A DNA stretch of 64,000 bases from Lachnoclostridium sp. GTDB taxonomy: Bacteria; Bacillota_A; Clostridia; Lachnospirales; Lachnospiraceae. Position numbers and translations under genes: made by a program. Location: assembly GCA_015057755.1 (NCBI GenBank), contig SVDR01000002.1, forward strand, positions 10,103-74,102, written 5' to 3'. This document shows positions 32,062-40,810 of this stretch, piece by piece (position 1 is the first letter of the stretch; each line of letters opens with the position of its first letter). The notes under the pieces were generated by a model. That model ran no database searches, was not told where the DNA came from, and saw nothing but the letters and a program-made list of their open reading frames with translations.

Positions 32062-35000
32062 TTACACATTCAGTGTCTTCCTGACTTCATCACGATACCG
32101 TCTCACTTTTTCCAGATCCACCTCTCCCGGGTACATCGCGCATACTGTATCCTGCATCTGACAAATTTCATCAAAATGTTTTTTCGCCTTGAGATCAGTC
32201 GTCACACTGTTGGCATGTCGACGATGGTAATTGAGGCTATCTGAAACGAAACAAACTTCTCCCTGCTTTCTCATGACCTCTACATAAAAGGCCCAATCTC
32301 CAGCCACTGTGTATTTTTTTGCCTCCAGAATTGCTTTGGAAAAATCTGCGTTTTTAAATAATACGGCGGAAACATTCGGAATCGTATTTTTCACACTCAT
32401 GTGTTCTGTGACTTCCTTGTGTGAGTCAAGGATATAGTCCTTATGCCATATATCCGGATTCACATCATCAGTATAACACCAGTAATTCGGTGCTGTTATC
32501 TGACCGTCTGAATCAATCATATATGACTGGGAATATGCAAGAATCGGAGCTTGGCATTGTTCCATCTTATCCACTAATCGACTAATAAAGTCCGGAGTTG
32601 CCAAATCATCTGCTTCTGCAATCCATACATACTCTCCTGATGCCATCGCCAAACCTTTCTCCCACTGTGCAAATACGCTTCCACTATTTTTATCATTCAT
32701 GCATACTTTCACTTTTAATGGATATTTTTCCCGGTACTCTTCAATGATTGCTCTGCTACCATCTGTCGAAGCATCATCTAAAACAATTACTTCTGTGATC
32801 GGATATGTTTGTCCCAAGACACTGTCCAAACGCATACGTAAATATTCTTCATAATTATAATTTGGAACTACTACACTTACTGTGTGATACTCTTCTTTCA
32901 GAAGTCCCAGCAGTGTATTCACATATTTCACAAAATTAAATTTCGCTTCTACATATTCTCTTGCACAAATACCGTGCTCTTTTCTCATCTTATCTGAATC
33001 GAGGTACCCAATTATTTCACGAGCCATAGATACGTAATCTTCCATATCCACCAGGCGTCCGGTTGTAGGCATAATATTTTCTACATAACCGCCGCCGTCC
33101 CGGAATGCAATGACTGGTAATTCAGAGTCCATTGCCTCCATAACCACGGTTGGGAACGGATCTTCACGAGAAGTCAGCAGATAAAGGTCGGATGCCGTGT
33201 AGTATTTCATGATATCTGTTTGAGGACCTGTAAATATCACGCGTCCGATGATTTCATGTTCATTCATCAGAGCTTCAATCTCTGATTTCATTGTCGCATC
33301 GATATTTCCTACCCACATAAAATATGCATGTTCCATCTGCTTGCATACTTCTGCTGCAGTTTTTATAAATAAATCTATTCCCTTTCTATAGTCACCGTAA
33401 CCTACTGCGAGTACAACTTTTGCATTCTCAGGTAACTGATATTCCTCACGAACTATACGTCTGATATTGTCTTTTTTAGACATAAGAGTGTTAAGTTTAT
33501 ACATTCCCTGCGGCTGAATCACGATTTTCTCTTTCGGTAAACTGTGAATCTTTTCTACACTTTCTCTTACATAGTCAGATGCAAAAACAATCTTTTTTGC
33601 ATATTTTGCGATATGAATCAGCTTTTCTTCACAATTATACTGGTGAATTACATTCTCCATTTCATGGATCATGGAAATACACTCAATTTTTTGTGAGGAT
33701 ATAAGTTTTAACATATCTCCTGTAACAACTGTATTGCATAAAGCTTTTGTCGCACCACATTTATTGATCCACTGGACGATATCATCTTCACATTTTGTGT
33801 CCTCTTCAACACATAACAAACGATCCGATGCAGCAATAAACTCATCTTTAAGCACACCACCGGAAAGTAAAATCGTATAAACTTCATAACCAAACGTTTC
33901 TTTTAACTGCTTTATAATGTTTAACGATAATAACTGCGCACCATTAAACCATGCATCATGACTGACATAAATTATTTTTCTGCATGCTCTTCTGCTTTCA
34001 AGCAATACGTCTCTTACTACGTTTAAATTCGCATAACCGTATTTTCCATCCGGCTCGAGATATGTGCCTTCTGCCCACTCATTCCAAGCATTAATAAACA
34101 CAAGTCTGTCAGTCGTTTTTCGACTCTCCTTTGTAAGAATTGTTATATCTTTTAACCATTCTTTAAAAGCTTTCGGAGAATAATTATGATATACAGCTGC
34201 ATTATATGGTTTTCTGGCAGAGTTATCCCATGCCATAAAGATTCCTTTGTAGTATTTATCCACATTTTGAGATAAATACTTTTTCTCATTTACGATTTGC
34301 TGGTAATCATACACTCTGCTGCGGCAGTTTTTACTAATAAAGGAGAGCGATGAATTCATTGTCGGCATTAAGTACGGATCCACAGAATGCGGAGGAAATT
34401 CAATAAAACCGTCAAATCCTGCATTCTTTGCTTCCGGAGTTAATGCGAAATCCACGGCAAGAAGATGTAATTCTCCTAATCCTATCTCTCTAATAAAATT
34501 CCTCCAAATTGTGAGTGTTTGAGACAAATTCGGAATCTGCTTTGCATTGTAAACAACAAACAACAGTTTCCCATCGATACGAATGTATCGTGGGTCCTCC
34601 ATATATTTCGCGACATCCTTAATAAACTTTAATGGGAATTCTTCATCATACTTTTGTGCGATCAAAATATCGTTTTCTTTTCCATCCCAACGTCTGCTCC
34701 AATTTTCATTTGCCCAGCACAAACTAAAGGGAATCTGCAGGTCCGGATTAGAAAGCAGTATCTGTAAAGGACCTTCCATCAGGGTCTTACCATTGAACCA
34801 ATAATAATAAATACAAAATCCATAAACTCCGTATTTTTTTGCCAATTCAATCTGACGTTTCATAACATCACAGTTTCTCAGGTCATAATAACCCAGCTCT
34901 CCTGCAAGACGAGGCTGAAAATGACCCACAAACTGTGGCACTGCTTTTGTAACATTGGTCCACTCTGTAAATCCTTTTCCCCACCATTCGTCATTTTCTT

Positions 35001-35376
35001 TAAATGGATGAAACTGTGGTAAATAAAAGGCCAAGTACTTAACATCATTCTCTGTTAATTCCATTGGCACATCTAGGCTCAGTTCTTTGACAAATGTACG
35101 TTCTTTATCTTTGGAAAATGGAATACGCATGATCTGTTCCAAATATGCGCTCCATTCAACATTTTCCCAAAGTTCAACCGTAGTATCGATTTCTTCCGGA
35201 TCATAGATGGAGTCTCTATTTACCCAAACATGATACGTTTCTGTGTTTTTAATAAAAGGTGCTAATATAGTAAATGAAACATCTTTTATCTTTCGCTTTA
35301 CTGAAAATGGTATCGGAACTGCCAGATACGCATTTCTAAGTGTAGTGCGAAAACTTCTTTTATTTGCATTCTTCAT
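32062..35376 (-). CDS. WbsX + GT4 + GT2 three-domain glycosyltransferase
   Basis: 1104 residues. After a 110-residue N-terminal extension comes a WbsX-type domain (about 110-460) with YLAFYLPQFHPF, GFTEWTNV, YYYWFNGK and WANENWSRRWDG, a TIM-barrel family related to GH99 hydrolases. Next is a GT4 domain (about 466-825) with VGYGDYRKG and a DPFPTVVMEAM nucleotide-sugar motif, then a GT2 domain (about 829-1060) with SVVVPNYNYEEYLRMRLDS, LDDASTDGS and EADD. Cytoplasmic. WbsX-GT fusions are common in O-antigen-like loci. It may add several residues of the repeat unit. Confidence 0.9.
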   Translation of the reverse strand: MKNANKRSFRTTLRNAYLAVPIPFSVKRKIKDVSFTILAPFIKNTETYHVWVNRDSIYDPEEIDTTVELWENVEWSAYLEQIMRIPFSKDKERTFVKELSLDVPMELTENDVKYLAFYLPQFHPFKENDEWWGKGFTEWTNVTKAVPQFVGHFQPRLAGELGYYDLRNCDVMKRQIELAKKYGVYGFCIYYYWFNGKTLMEGPLQILLSNPDLQIPFSLCWANENWSRRWDGKENDILIAQKYDEEFPLKFIKDVAKYMEDPRYIRIDGKLLFVVYNAKQIPNLSQTLTIWRNFIREIGLGELHLLAVDFALTPEAKNAGFDGFIEFPPHSVDPYLMPTMNSSLSFISKNCRSRVYDYQQIVNEKKYLSQNVDKYYKGIFMAWDNSARKPYNAAVYHNYSPKAFKEWLKDITILTKESRKTTDRLVFINAWNEWAEGTYLEPDGKYGYANLNVVRDVLLESRRACRKIIYVSHDAWFNGAQLLSLNIIKQLKETFGYEVYTILLSGGVLKDEFIAASDRLLCVEEDTKCEDDIVQWINKCGATKALCNTVVTGDMLKLISSQKIECISMIHEMENVIHQYNCEEKLIHIAKYAKKIVFASDYVRESVEKIHSLPKEKIVIQPQGMYKLNTLMSKKDNIRRIVREEYQLPENAKVVLAVGYGDYRKGIDLFIKTAAEVCKQMEHAYFMWVGNIDATMKSEIEALMNEHEIIGRVIFTGPQTDIMKYYTASDLYLLTSREDPFPTVVMEAMDSELPVIAFRDGGGYVENIMPTTGRLVDMEDYVSMAREIIGYLDSDKMRKEHGICAREYVEAKFNFVKYVNTLLGLLKEEYHTVSVVVPNYNYEEYLRMRLDSVLGQTYPITEVIVLDDASTDGSRAIIEEYREKYPLKVKVCMNDKNSGSVFAQWEKGLAMASGEYVWIAEADDLATPDFISRLVDKMEQCQAPILAYSQSYMIDSDGQITAPNYWCYTDDVNPDIWHKDYILDSHKEVTEHMSVKNTIPNVSAVLFKNADFSKAILEAKKYTVAGDWAFYVEVMRKQGEVCFVSDSLNYHRRHANSVTTDLKAKKHFDEICQMQDTVCAMYPGEVDLEKVRRYRDEVRKTLNV

Positions 35377-35418
35377 ATTAGTATTTACTCCCTATAGCTG
35401 CAAATGCTGGCGAAATCT

Positions 35419-36147
35419 TTACTTTCTAACATTTGCCAAATAAGCTTTGCACACTTCTGCGCTTTCTCCGATCATCTTGATTTTTCCTCTTTCAAGCCAA
35501 AGAACCCTGTTACACATCGAACGTATCTGATTGATGTCATGAGAAACCAGGAGTACGGTTGTATCTCCATTCATAAGACTTTGCATCTTCTTTCCACTTT
35601 TGTGTTTAAAATGTTCATCTCCAACAGAAAGAATCTCATCGACAATCAAAACTTCCGGAGTAACAATTGTTGCGACTGAAAAACCCAATCGCATGATCAT
35701 TCCCGAACTATAGTTTCTAACCGGAACATCTATGAACTCTCGTAGCTCAGAAAACTCAACAATTTCTTCATATTTCTCTATCAAAAACTCTTTCGAATAT
35801 CCGAGTAATGCCCCATTTAAAAAAATATTCTCGCGTGCAGATAATTCCGGATCAAATCCGGCTCCCAATTCCAGTAATGGAGCAATATGTCCTTGCACTA
35901 CTACGTTGCCTTTCGTTGGATACAAGATTCCGGAAATTATTTTCAGCAAAGTACTCTTTCCTGCGCCATTAGATCCAATGATTCCAAATACCTCACCTTT
36001 ATCAACTGTGAATGACACATCATTTAATGCACGAAAACGCTGAAATTTTAACTTTCCTGTCATGGATGCAATGATCGTTTCTTTTAAACTATTTACACGA
36101 TCATTTGCCATCCTAAAATCCATCGTTACATTATTTACCTGAATCAT
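35419..36147 (-). CDS. Polysaccharide ABC exporter ATPase (Wzt/TagH-like)
   Basis: 242 residues from the ATG at 36147, chosen because GGGAG lies 8 bases upstream; the longer frame would run into the permease gene. It has Walker A GSNGAGKSTLLK, signature YSSGMIMRLGF and Walker B VLIVDEILSVGDE. It lacks the C-terminal carbohydrate-binding domain of classical Wzt and so resembles the short ATPases of capsule or teichoic-acid exporters. It energises the adjacent permease. Confidence 0.92.
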   Translation of the reverse strand: MIQVNNVTMDFRMANDRVNSLKETIIASMTGKLKFQRFRALNDVSFTVDKGEVFGIIGSNGAGKSTLLKIISGILYPTKGNVVVQGHIAPLLELGAGFDPELSARENIFLNGALLGYSKEFLIEKYEEIVEFSELREFIDVPVRNYSSGMIMRLGFSVATIVTPEVLIVDEILSVGDEHFKHKSGKKMQSLMNGDTTVLLVSHDINQIRSMCNRVLWLERGKIKMIGESAEVCKAYLANVRK

Positions 36148-36161
36148 AGTTAACTCCCAAC

Positions 36162-36935
36162 TTACAAATATAAAACAAAATTTCTCTGCAATTTTCTGAA
36201 AATCAATGCACAGATAGTCAAAACAAGTATCGGCACAAACAGACATAATACAAATTCACTAGCCGGCGGAACAATATTTTCAATAATAACCGTTCTTGCG
36301 AAATGAATTAAATGATACAATGGATTCACTTTTAAGATAATTGAAGCTCTTCCGGACAAAATTGTTGCAGGATAAAAAATCGGAGTCATGTACATCCACA
36401 TCGTTGTGATAATTCCATATAAAAATTGCATATCTCTAAAATAAACCATCAGCGCAGATAATAATAATCCCATTCCCATACTGAAAATCGTTATTCCGAT
36501 CACAGGAATAACCATTAGTAACATAATCGGTTTCAATGCGATTCCATTTAATAAAACGGCCAACAATAAAATCCCTAAAGAAATCATAAAGTTTATCTCA
36601 ATGGATATAACTTTCGAAATCGGAAAAATATACTTAGGTACATACACCTTTGTTATTAATGGAGTATTCATAACTACAGAAACCATTGACTGACTAGTCG
36701 CATCGTTAAAAAAGGTAAAAAAGATAATACCAATTAAAAGATATATTACATAATGTTCAATCTCATATCGAAAAACATTTGAAAAAACGATATATTGAAC
36801 GATCATTAAAAACAGCGGATTCAAAAGACTCCACAACACACCTAAAACCGATCGCTTATATTTTGTTTTAAAATCACGTTCAACAAGCTTTAGAAATAAA
36901 TATTTATATTTCTTTATAAGATTAATGATTGTCAT
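36162..36935 (-). CDS. Polysaccharide ABC exporter permease (Wzm/TagG-like)
   Basis: 257 residues with six predicted membrane segments and the ABC-2 pattern FKTKYKRSVLGVLWSLLNPL near the N-terminus. It pairs with the ATPase gene 14 bases downstream. Exports a lipid-linked glycan across the membrane. Confidence 0.92.
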   Translation of the reverse strand: MTIINLIKKYKYLFLKLVERDFKTKYKRSVLGVLWSLLNPLFLMIVQYIVFSNVFRYEIEHYVIYLLIGIIFFTFFNDATSQSMVSVVMNTPLITKVYVPKYIFPISKVISIEINFMISLGILLLAVLLNGIALKPIMLLMVIPVIGITIFSMGMGLLLSALMVYFRDMQFLYGIITTMWMYMTPIFYPATILSGRASIILKVNPLYHLIHFARTVIIENIVPPASEFVLCLFVPILVLTICALIFRKLQRNFVLYL

Positions 36936-36951
36936 TTTTACTCCTCATATT

Positions 36952-37884
36952 TTAAAGTTTTCCAATCAGTACTATCCCTCGGAAAACGATATCATCCACC
37001 CGCTTCTGTCGGAAATAACGCGGATCCAGAATCACACGGATCCGTTTTCCAATCTTTTTCTCTGCCTGAAGCAATTTCGTTATCAAAAAACGTTCTGATG
37101 TCATTTTTGAAGTGTTCATCATTACGCCAAAGCATGCTTCAAACTCTTTTGCCTGGCGATATATTTCCCCACGTGGTTTCATCAGTTGACTAACACGGTA
37201 CTTTAACAATGCTCGCTTACTAAGAATCGCGCCATGTACATTGTTCTGATGTTGGCGATAATAAATATAGGACTCCTCATCATAATACACCTTACCAAAA
37301 CAACTGGCAGTTAAATAAAACCACCAGTCGTGCATCACAATTGCTCCCACATTCGCCGGTTTATGTGTTCTTATTAACTCAATTAATTCGCGATTCATCA
37401 CAGCAGTACAACCTGTGCAAATATTCTGTACCAATGCATTACCAAATGTGGCTTTTCGCACAATACGGCTGACAACTATTTCTAATGGTTCCAGATTCTC
37501 TCCTACCATCTTCTGACTGCTACAGTAAAGCAACGGAACATTATTTCTCGGACATGTTTTATTTAAACATGTAACCGCTCGTTCAAGTTTCTCTGGCAGC
37601 CAATGATCATCCTGATCTGCAAATGCAATATAATCTGCAGTCCGGTCATAATTTTCTATCAGATCAAAGAAACTTCTCTGCACTCCAACATTCGCTCCCT
37701 GATAATAGGAAATCCAAGGATAATTTCTTTGATATTCTTTTATTATCTTAACTGTATCGTCAGTAGAGCCGTCATCACGAATTATTAACGATCCTGGAAT
37801 CACACTCTGTTGGACAATACTATCCAACTGTGCACGGAGATATCGTGCACCATTATATGTAGACATCAATATTTGAACATTCAT
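36952..37884 (-). CDS. GT2 glycosyltransferase (rhamnosyltransferase-like)
   Basis: 310 residues with a GT-A fold: MSTYNGARYLRAQLDSI, IRDDGSTDDT and the metal-binding FADQDDHWLP. The second half (CTGCTAVMNREL, MHDWW) is typical of rhamnosyltransferase-like GT2 proteins. Second gene of the glycan operon, 16 bases before the permease gene. Confidence 0.88.
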   Translation of the reverse strand: MNVQILMSTYNGARYLRAQLDSIVQQSVIPGSLIIRDDGSTDDTVKIIKEYQRNYPWISYYQGANVGVQRSFFDLIENYDRTADYIAFADQDDHWLPEKLERAVTCLNKTCPRNNVPLLYCSSQKMVGENLEPLEIVVSRIVRKATFGNALVQNICTGCTAVMNRELIELIRTHKPANVGAIVMHDWWFYLTASCFGKVYYDEESYIYYRQHQNNVHGAILSKRALLKYRVSQLMKPRGEIYRQAKEFEACFGVMMNTSKMTSERFLITKLLQAEKKIGKRIRVILDPRYFRQKRVDDIVFRGIVLIGKL

Positions 37885-37912
37885 TTTTTTCCTCTAGAAT
37901 ATACTCTGTATC

Positions 37913-38941
37913 CTAGCGTTTCAAAATTACCTTTAACCTCTTACGTACTCTTACGGCACATAAAAACAGTTTTGTATTTCTAGGCTTCATGAAAATACGA
38001 TAAATAAAAAACTCAACCGGCAAGTATTTCCCAGCCAATGCCTGAATACTTTTCTTTGTCTCTGGACACTTAAACATCTTTCGAGCATTTACCCGAACTT
38101 CTTTCATGCCCATATTAGATTGAAACGCCTTTTCCATAGACAGGAAGCAACTTCTTAAATACATTCCTGAAGCAATCACAGAATTATTTATTCCTAAAAA
38201 ATTCCTTTCAAAATCTATTATCTGATTGTAAACATTGCAATTATCTGCAATTAAATTTTCCTTCCAGCTGCCTGTCAAACGTTCTGCCTGATGGCACTCA
38301 TAATGATATCCCGGGATATCTAAAAAGAGCACAGTATTTGCTTTTTCCAGATTTTTGATATTAAACGGAATATCTTCCGCATAACGGATCGACTCATCAA
38401 AAAGAATTCCATGCTGCTCCAGATAATCTCTTTTGTATATTTTATTCCATACATGAATATATATATTATAGGTGTACTTCCAATTACTGCACTCTTCCTT
38501 CAATTGTGTCATATCTAAAAGCTGTTCTTTAAAATGAATCGTTTCAGAATGCGAATGTCCATTTGGCTGTACAAAATCCCTAATGTAACTGGATACTACA
38601 AAGTCAGATTTATATTTTTTAGCAGCGAAAATCAACTGGCGATAATAATTTGGTTCAAGGTAATCATCTGCATCTACAAACACCACATACTCACCTGTAG
38701 ATTCGTGATAACCAACATTTCTGGCAGCTCCCAAACCGCGATTCGTCTGAGACACACCTTTGATTCGCGAGTCACGAGCCATATATTTTTCCATAATTTC
38801 ACCAGACTTATCCGTAGAGCCATCATTTACTATAATCAGCTCCCAGTCATCCACATCTTGTTCCAATATACTATTTATCGTTCGCTCTAAAAATAATTCT
38901 CCATTATAAACTGGCAGAATAATACTTAACGTCGTCTTCAT
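37913..38941 (-). CDS. GT2 glycosyltransferase, first gene of the glycan operon
   Basis: 342 residues from the ATG at 38941, which has AGAGG 5 bases upstream; the longer frame to 38983 adds a non-family leader. Motifs are LSIILPVYNGELFLERTINS, VNDGSTDKSGE and the metal site VFVDADDYLEP. It is 28 bases before the next GT2 gene. Donor and acceptor unknown. Confidence 0.88.
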   Translation of the reverse strand: MKTTLSIILPVYNGELFLERTINSILEQDVDDWELIIVNDGSTDKSGEIMEKYMARDSRIKGVSQTNRGLGAARNVGYHESTGEYVVFVDADDYLEPNYYRQLIFAAKKYKSDFVVSSYIRDFVQPNGHSHSETIHFKEQLLDMTQLKEECSNWKYTYNIYIHVWNKIYKRDYLEQHGILFDESIRYAEDIPFNIKNLEKANTVLFLDIPGYHYECHQAERLTGSWKENLIADNCNVYNQIIDFERNFLGINNSVIASGMYLRSCFLSMEKAFQSNMGMKEVRVNARKMFKCPETKKSIQALAGKYLPVEFFIYRIFMKPRNTKLFLCAVRVRKRLKVILKR

Positions 38942-38991
38942 AGTACCTCTAATAATTCCCTTACTTTTCATTACATAAAACACCAGTTTAT

Positions 38992-39021
38992 ATTATACCT
39001 CTTATGAACCTATAAAGTCAA
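38992..39021 (-). promoter_or_regulatory. Promoter of the eight-gene glycan operon
   Basis: Minus strand: TTGACT (39016-39021), 18 bases, TATAAT (38992-38997). It is the only strong promoter I see ahead of the tightly spaced genes from 38941 to 25503. Confidence 0.65.
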
Positions 39022-39087
39022 TTGCCCCTGGATAATTAATCAAATACTATCTAGCTAAAGCATTAATAAAACAAAGAAAAACAAGGA

Positions 39088-39109
39088 GGGCGGCGCCGAA
39101 GCGCCGCCC
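39088..39109 (-). terminator. UUCG-capped terminator after spoIIID
   Basis: A perfect 9-bp stem, GGGCGGCGC (39088-39096) with GCGCCGCCC (39101-39109), closes a TTCG loop on the minus strand, followed by a T-rich tail (TCCTTGTTTTTCTTTG). Confidence 0.75.
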
Positions 39110-39110
39110 C

Positions 39111-39171
39111 CAGACTGTAGACAAAGCGGTGTCTGATCATTATGATCAGGCACCGCTTTGTCTACAGTCTG
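39111..39171. repeat. 29-bp near-perfect inverted repeat
   Basis: Arms 39111-39139 and 39143-39171 are complementary except for one wobble, with a 3-base loop. It stands between two terminator-like hairpins and has no T-run of its own. It could be an insertion remnant or an mRNA-end stem. Confidence 0.85.
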
Positions 39172-39208
39172 AGCAGACTTGACATTATCATGTCAAATCT
39201 GCTTTTTT
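39172..39208 (+). terminator. Rightward terminator-like hairpin
   Basis: AGCAGACTTGACA (39172-39184) pairs with TGTCAAATCTGCT (39191-39203) with one mismatch, followed by a run of six T on the + strand. No rightward gene lies upstream, so it may block antisense transcription into spoIIID. Confidence 0.6.
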
Positions 39209-39226
39209 CAAACCAATAAAATCCTC

Positions 39227-39499
39227 TTACTCCTCCTTACTGCACGCCATCAGTCTTTGCTCATACTTCTCCTTTGTAGCCAGTCCGCCACGGATGTGGC
39301 GTTCTGCTTTGTTGATGTCCAGCACGACGCGCGCCTGAGCTGCCAGCTCAGGGTTGATATGTACCAGTCTGTCAGCAACGTCCTTGTGCACCGTGCTTTT
39401 GCTGATTCCAAACCGCTTTGCCGTCTGTCTCACGGTCGCATTTTCGTCTATGATGTAGTTGGCGATCTGGATCGCCCGCTCTTCGATATATTCTTTCAT
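39227..39499 (-). CDS. spoIIID: Sporulation transcriptional regulator SpoIIID
   Basis: 90 residues from the ATG at 39499 (AGGGG 6-7 bases upstream); an in-frame ATG 15 bases earlier overlaps that ribosome binding site. The sequence KEYIEERAIQIANYIIDE, the helix-turn-helix TVRQTAKRFGISKSTVHKDV and LDINKAERHIRGG are the SpoIIID signature. SpoIIID adjusts sigma-E-dependent gene expression in the mother cell during sporulation, which marks this as a spore former. Monocistronic. Confidence 0.97.
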   Translation of the reverse strand: MKEYIEERAIQIANYIIDENATVRQTAKRFGISKSTVHKDVADRLVHINPELAAQARVVLDINKAERHIRGGLATKEKYEQRLMACSKEE

Positions 39500-39525
39500 G
39501 GGTTGCCCCTGCATACATTTTTTAC

Positions 39526-39533
39526 AGTGTATG
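39526..39533 (-). promoter_or_regulatory. Possible sigma-E -10 element of spoIIID
   Basis: CATACACT on the minus strand fits the sigma-E -10 consensus (CATACAnT) and lies 27 bases before the start codon. The -35 region (GGTCTAA, 15 bases upstream) is a weaker match. spoIIID is a known sigma-E regulon member in Bacillus. Confidence 0.45.
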
Positions 39534-39564
39534 TTGGGACGAAAGTCCTTAGACCAACGTCAGA

Positions 39565-39600
39565 CGAAAAATGCACCGGACACTTGATTTGTCCGGTGCA
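39565..39600 (-). terminator. Terminator of the oxidoreductase operon
   Basis: An 11-bp perfect stem (39572-39582 with 39590-39600) with a 7-base loop, followed on the minus strand by TTTTTCG. Confidence 0.85.
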
Positions 39601-39611
39601 CATGTTCAAAT

Positions 39612-40808
39612 TTATTTCTTTACAGGCGGAACTTCGATCACCAAGTCACTCAGCGGGAAACTGCAGCATGGATGGATATAGCCGTAAAGATAGTCAGCCT
39701 CTCTGCGGCCGTCCACACTCTTCGGGCAGTATACGTCGCCGCTGACCAGTTTGGAATGACACCAGCCGCATTCGCCGCTGCGGCAGTGTGCAGGTGCAGC
39801 AATACCTGCCGCCTCCAGAGAGCGCAGAATTGAAGTGTCGGCAGGAGCATTGATGGTGTACTCGTTTCCTGCAATACGAACTGTAATCTTAAATTCCGGA
39901 GCCACTTCCTTCGGATAATCTGCTTCTTTCGCCGGGTTAAAATACTCGCCGAACAGTTCATGGCGAATAAACTTCTTGCGAAGCCCAAGAGTTGCAATTT
40001 CTTTATCTACAAAGTCGTACATTGCCTGAGGACCACAGAGGAAGAGGGAATAATCGCCTACAGGAGCATATTTTTTAATGAGGTCTGCAGTGATGAAACC
40101 GTTTTCACAGCCCTCCTGTTCTTCATGGCTGAGAACATTTACCAGCTTGAATTTAGGTCCTTCCAGTGCCTTGAACTCCTCCTGGAAAATAGCGGCTGCC
40201 AGAGTACGGCTGCCGTACAAAAGGATCATTTCCGCGTCCTCGTCTCCATCAGCGATCGCTTTTGCCAGAGAACGGAACGGAGTGATACCGCTGCCTCCTG
40301 CAATACCGATGATGGTCTTTGCATCGCGGAGCGGCTCATAGGTAAAGACTCCCAGAGGCTCAGACACAGTAACTTCGGTGCCAACCTCCCAATGATCCAG
40401 AATATAATTGGAAGCCAGACCGTCTTTTACACGCTTAATGGTCAGTGCATACTGACCTGCCAGTGCTTCTCTTGGAGAAGATGACAGAGAGTACGGACGA
40501 GTCAGCTTCATAGAACCAATTTCAAGATTCACGGACAGATACTGACCTGCACTGAACCATGCCAGTGCTTCTGTTCCCTTTTCTGCATTTGCTTCCAGCC
40601 AAAAAGTCTTAGCGTCTCCGTGATCATCGATTTTAGCAACCTTCACATACTGGGTGCCCGGATGCAGCGCCTTTGCAATCTTATTTGGAACATAAGAATC
40701 GGTAGCAGGCAGTGCCTTTGCAGGAGCCGCTTCGATCTTCGCCTGACGGGTGGGATTCATCTTGGTGAAATCCATCGGATTTAATTTCCAAAGTTTCGGT
40801 CTAGCCAT
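39612..40808 (-). CDS. Flavin/NAD(P) reductase with C-terminal [2Fe-2S] ferredoxin domain
   Basis: 398 residues. After a 60-residue leader comes a ferredoxin-NADP-reductase-like core with the flavin motif RPYSLSSSP (about 125) and the NAD(P) motif GIAGGSGITPFRS (about 190). The C-terminus is a plant-type ferredoxin domain with cluster ligands C-x4-C-x2-C (CRSGECGWC) and a final Cys in HPCCSFP. It would pass electrons from NAD(P)H via flavin to an iron-sulfur centre and on to a partner, plausibly the flavoprotein encoded just upstream (2-base gap). Partner and substrate are unknown. Confidence 0.88.
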   Translation of the reverse strand: MARPKLWKLNPMDFTKMNPTRQAKIEAAPAKALPATDSYVPNKIAKALHPGTQYVKVAKIDDHGDAKTFWLEANAEKGTEALAWFSAGQYLSVNLEIGSMKLTRPYSLSSSPREALAGQYALTIKRVKDGLASNYILDHWEVGTEVTVSEPLGVFTYEPLRDAKTIIGIAGGSGITPFRSLAKAIADGDEDAEMILLYGSRTLAAAIFQEEFKALEGPKFKLVNVLSHEEQEGCENGFITADLIKKYAPVGDYSLFLCGPQAMYDFVDKEIATLGLRKKFIRHELFGEYFNPAKEADYPKEVAPEFKITVRIAGNEYTINAPADTSILRSLEAAGIAAPAHCRSGECGWCHSKLVSGDVYCPKSVDGRREADYLYGYIHPCCSFPLSDLVIEVPPVKK

Positions 40809-40810
40809 AA

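Noticed and set aside
36148..36246. Longer N-terminus for the exporter ATPase
   Set aside because: It would overlap the permease end, is not family-like, and a good ribosome binding site precedes the ATG at 36147.
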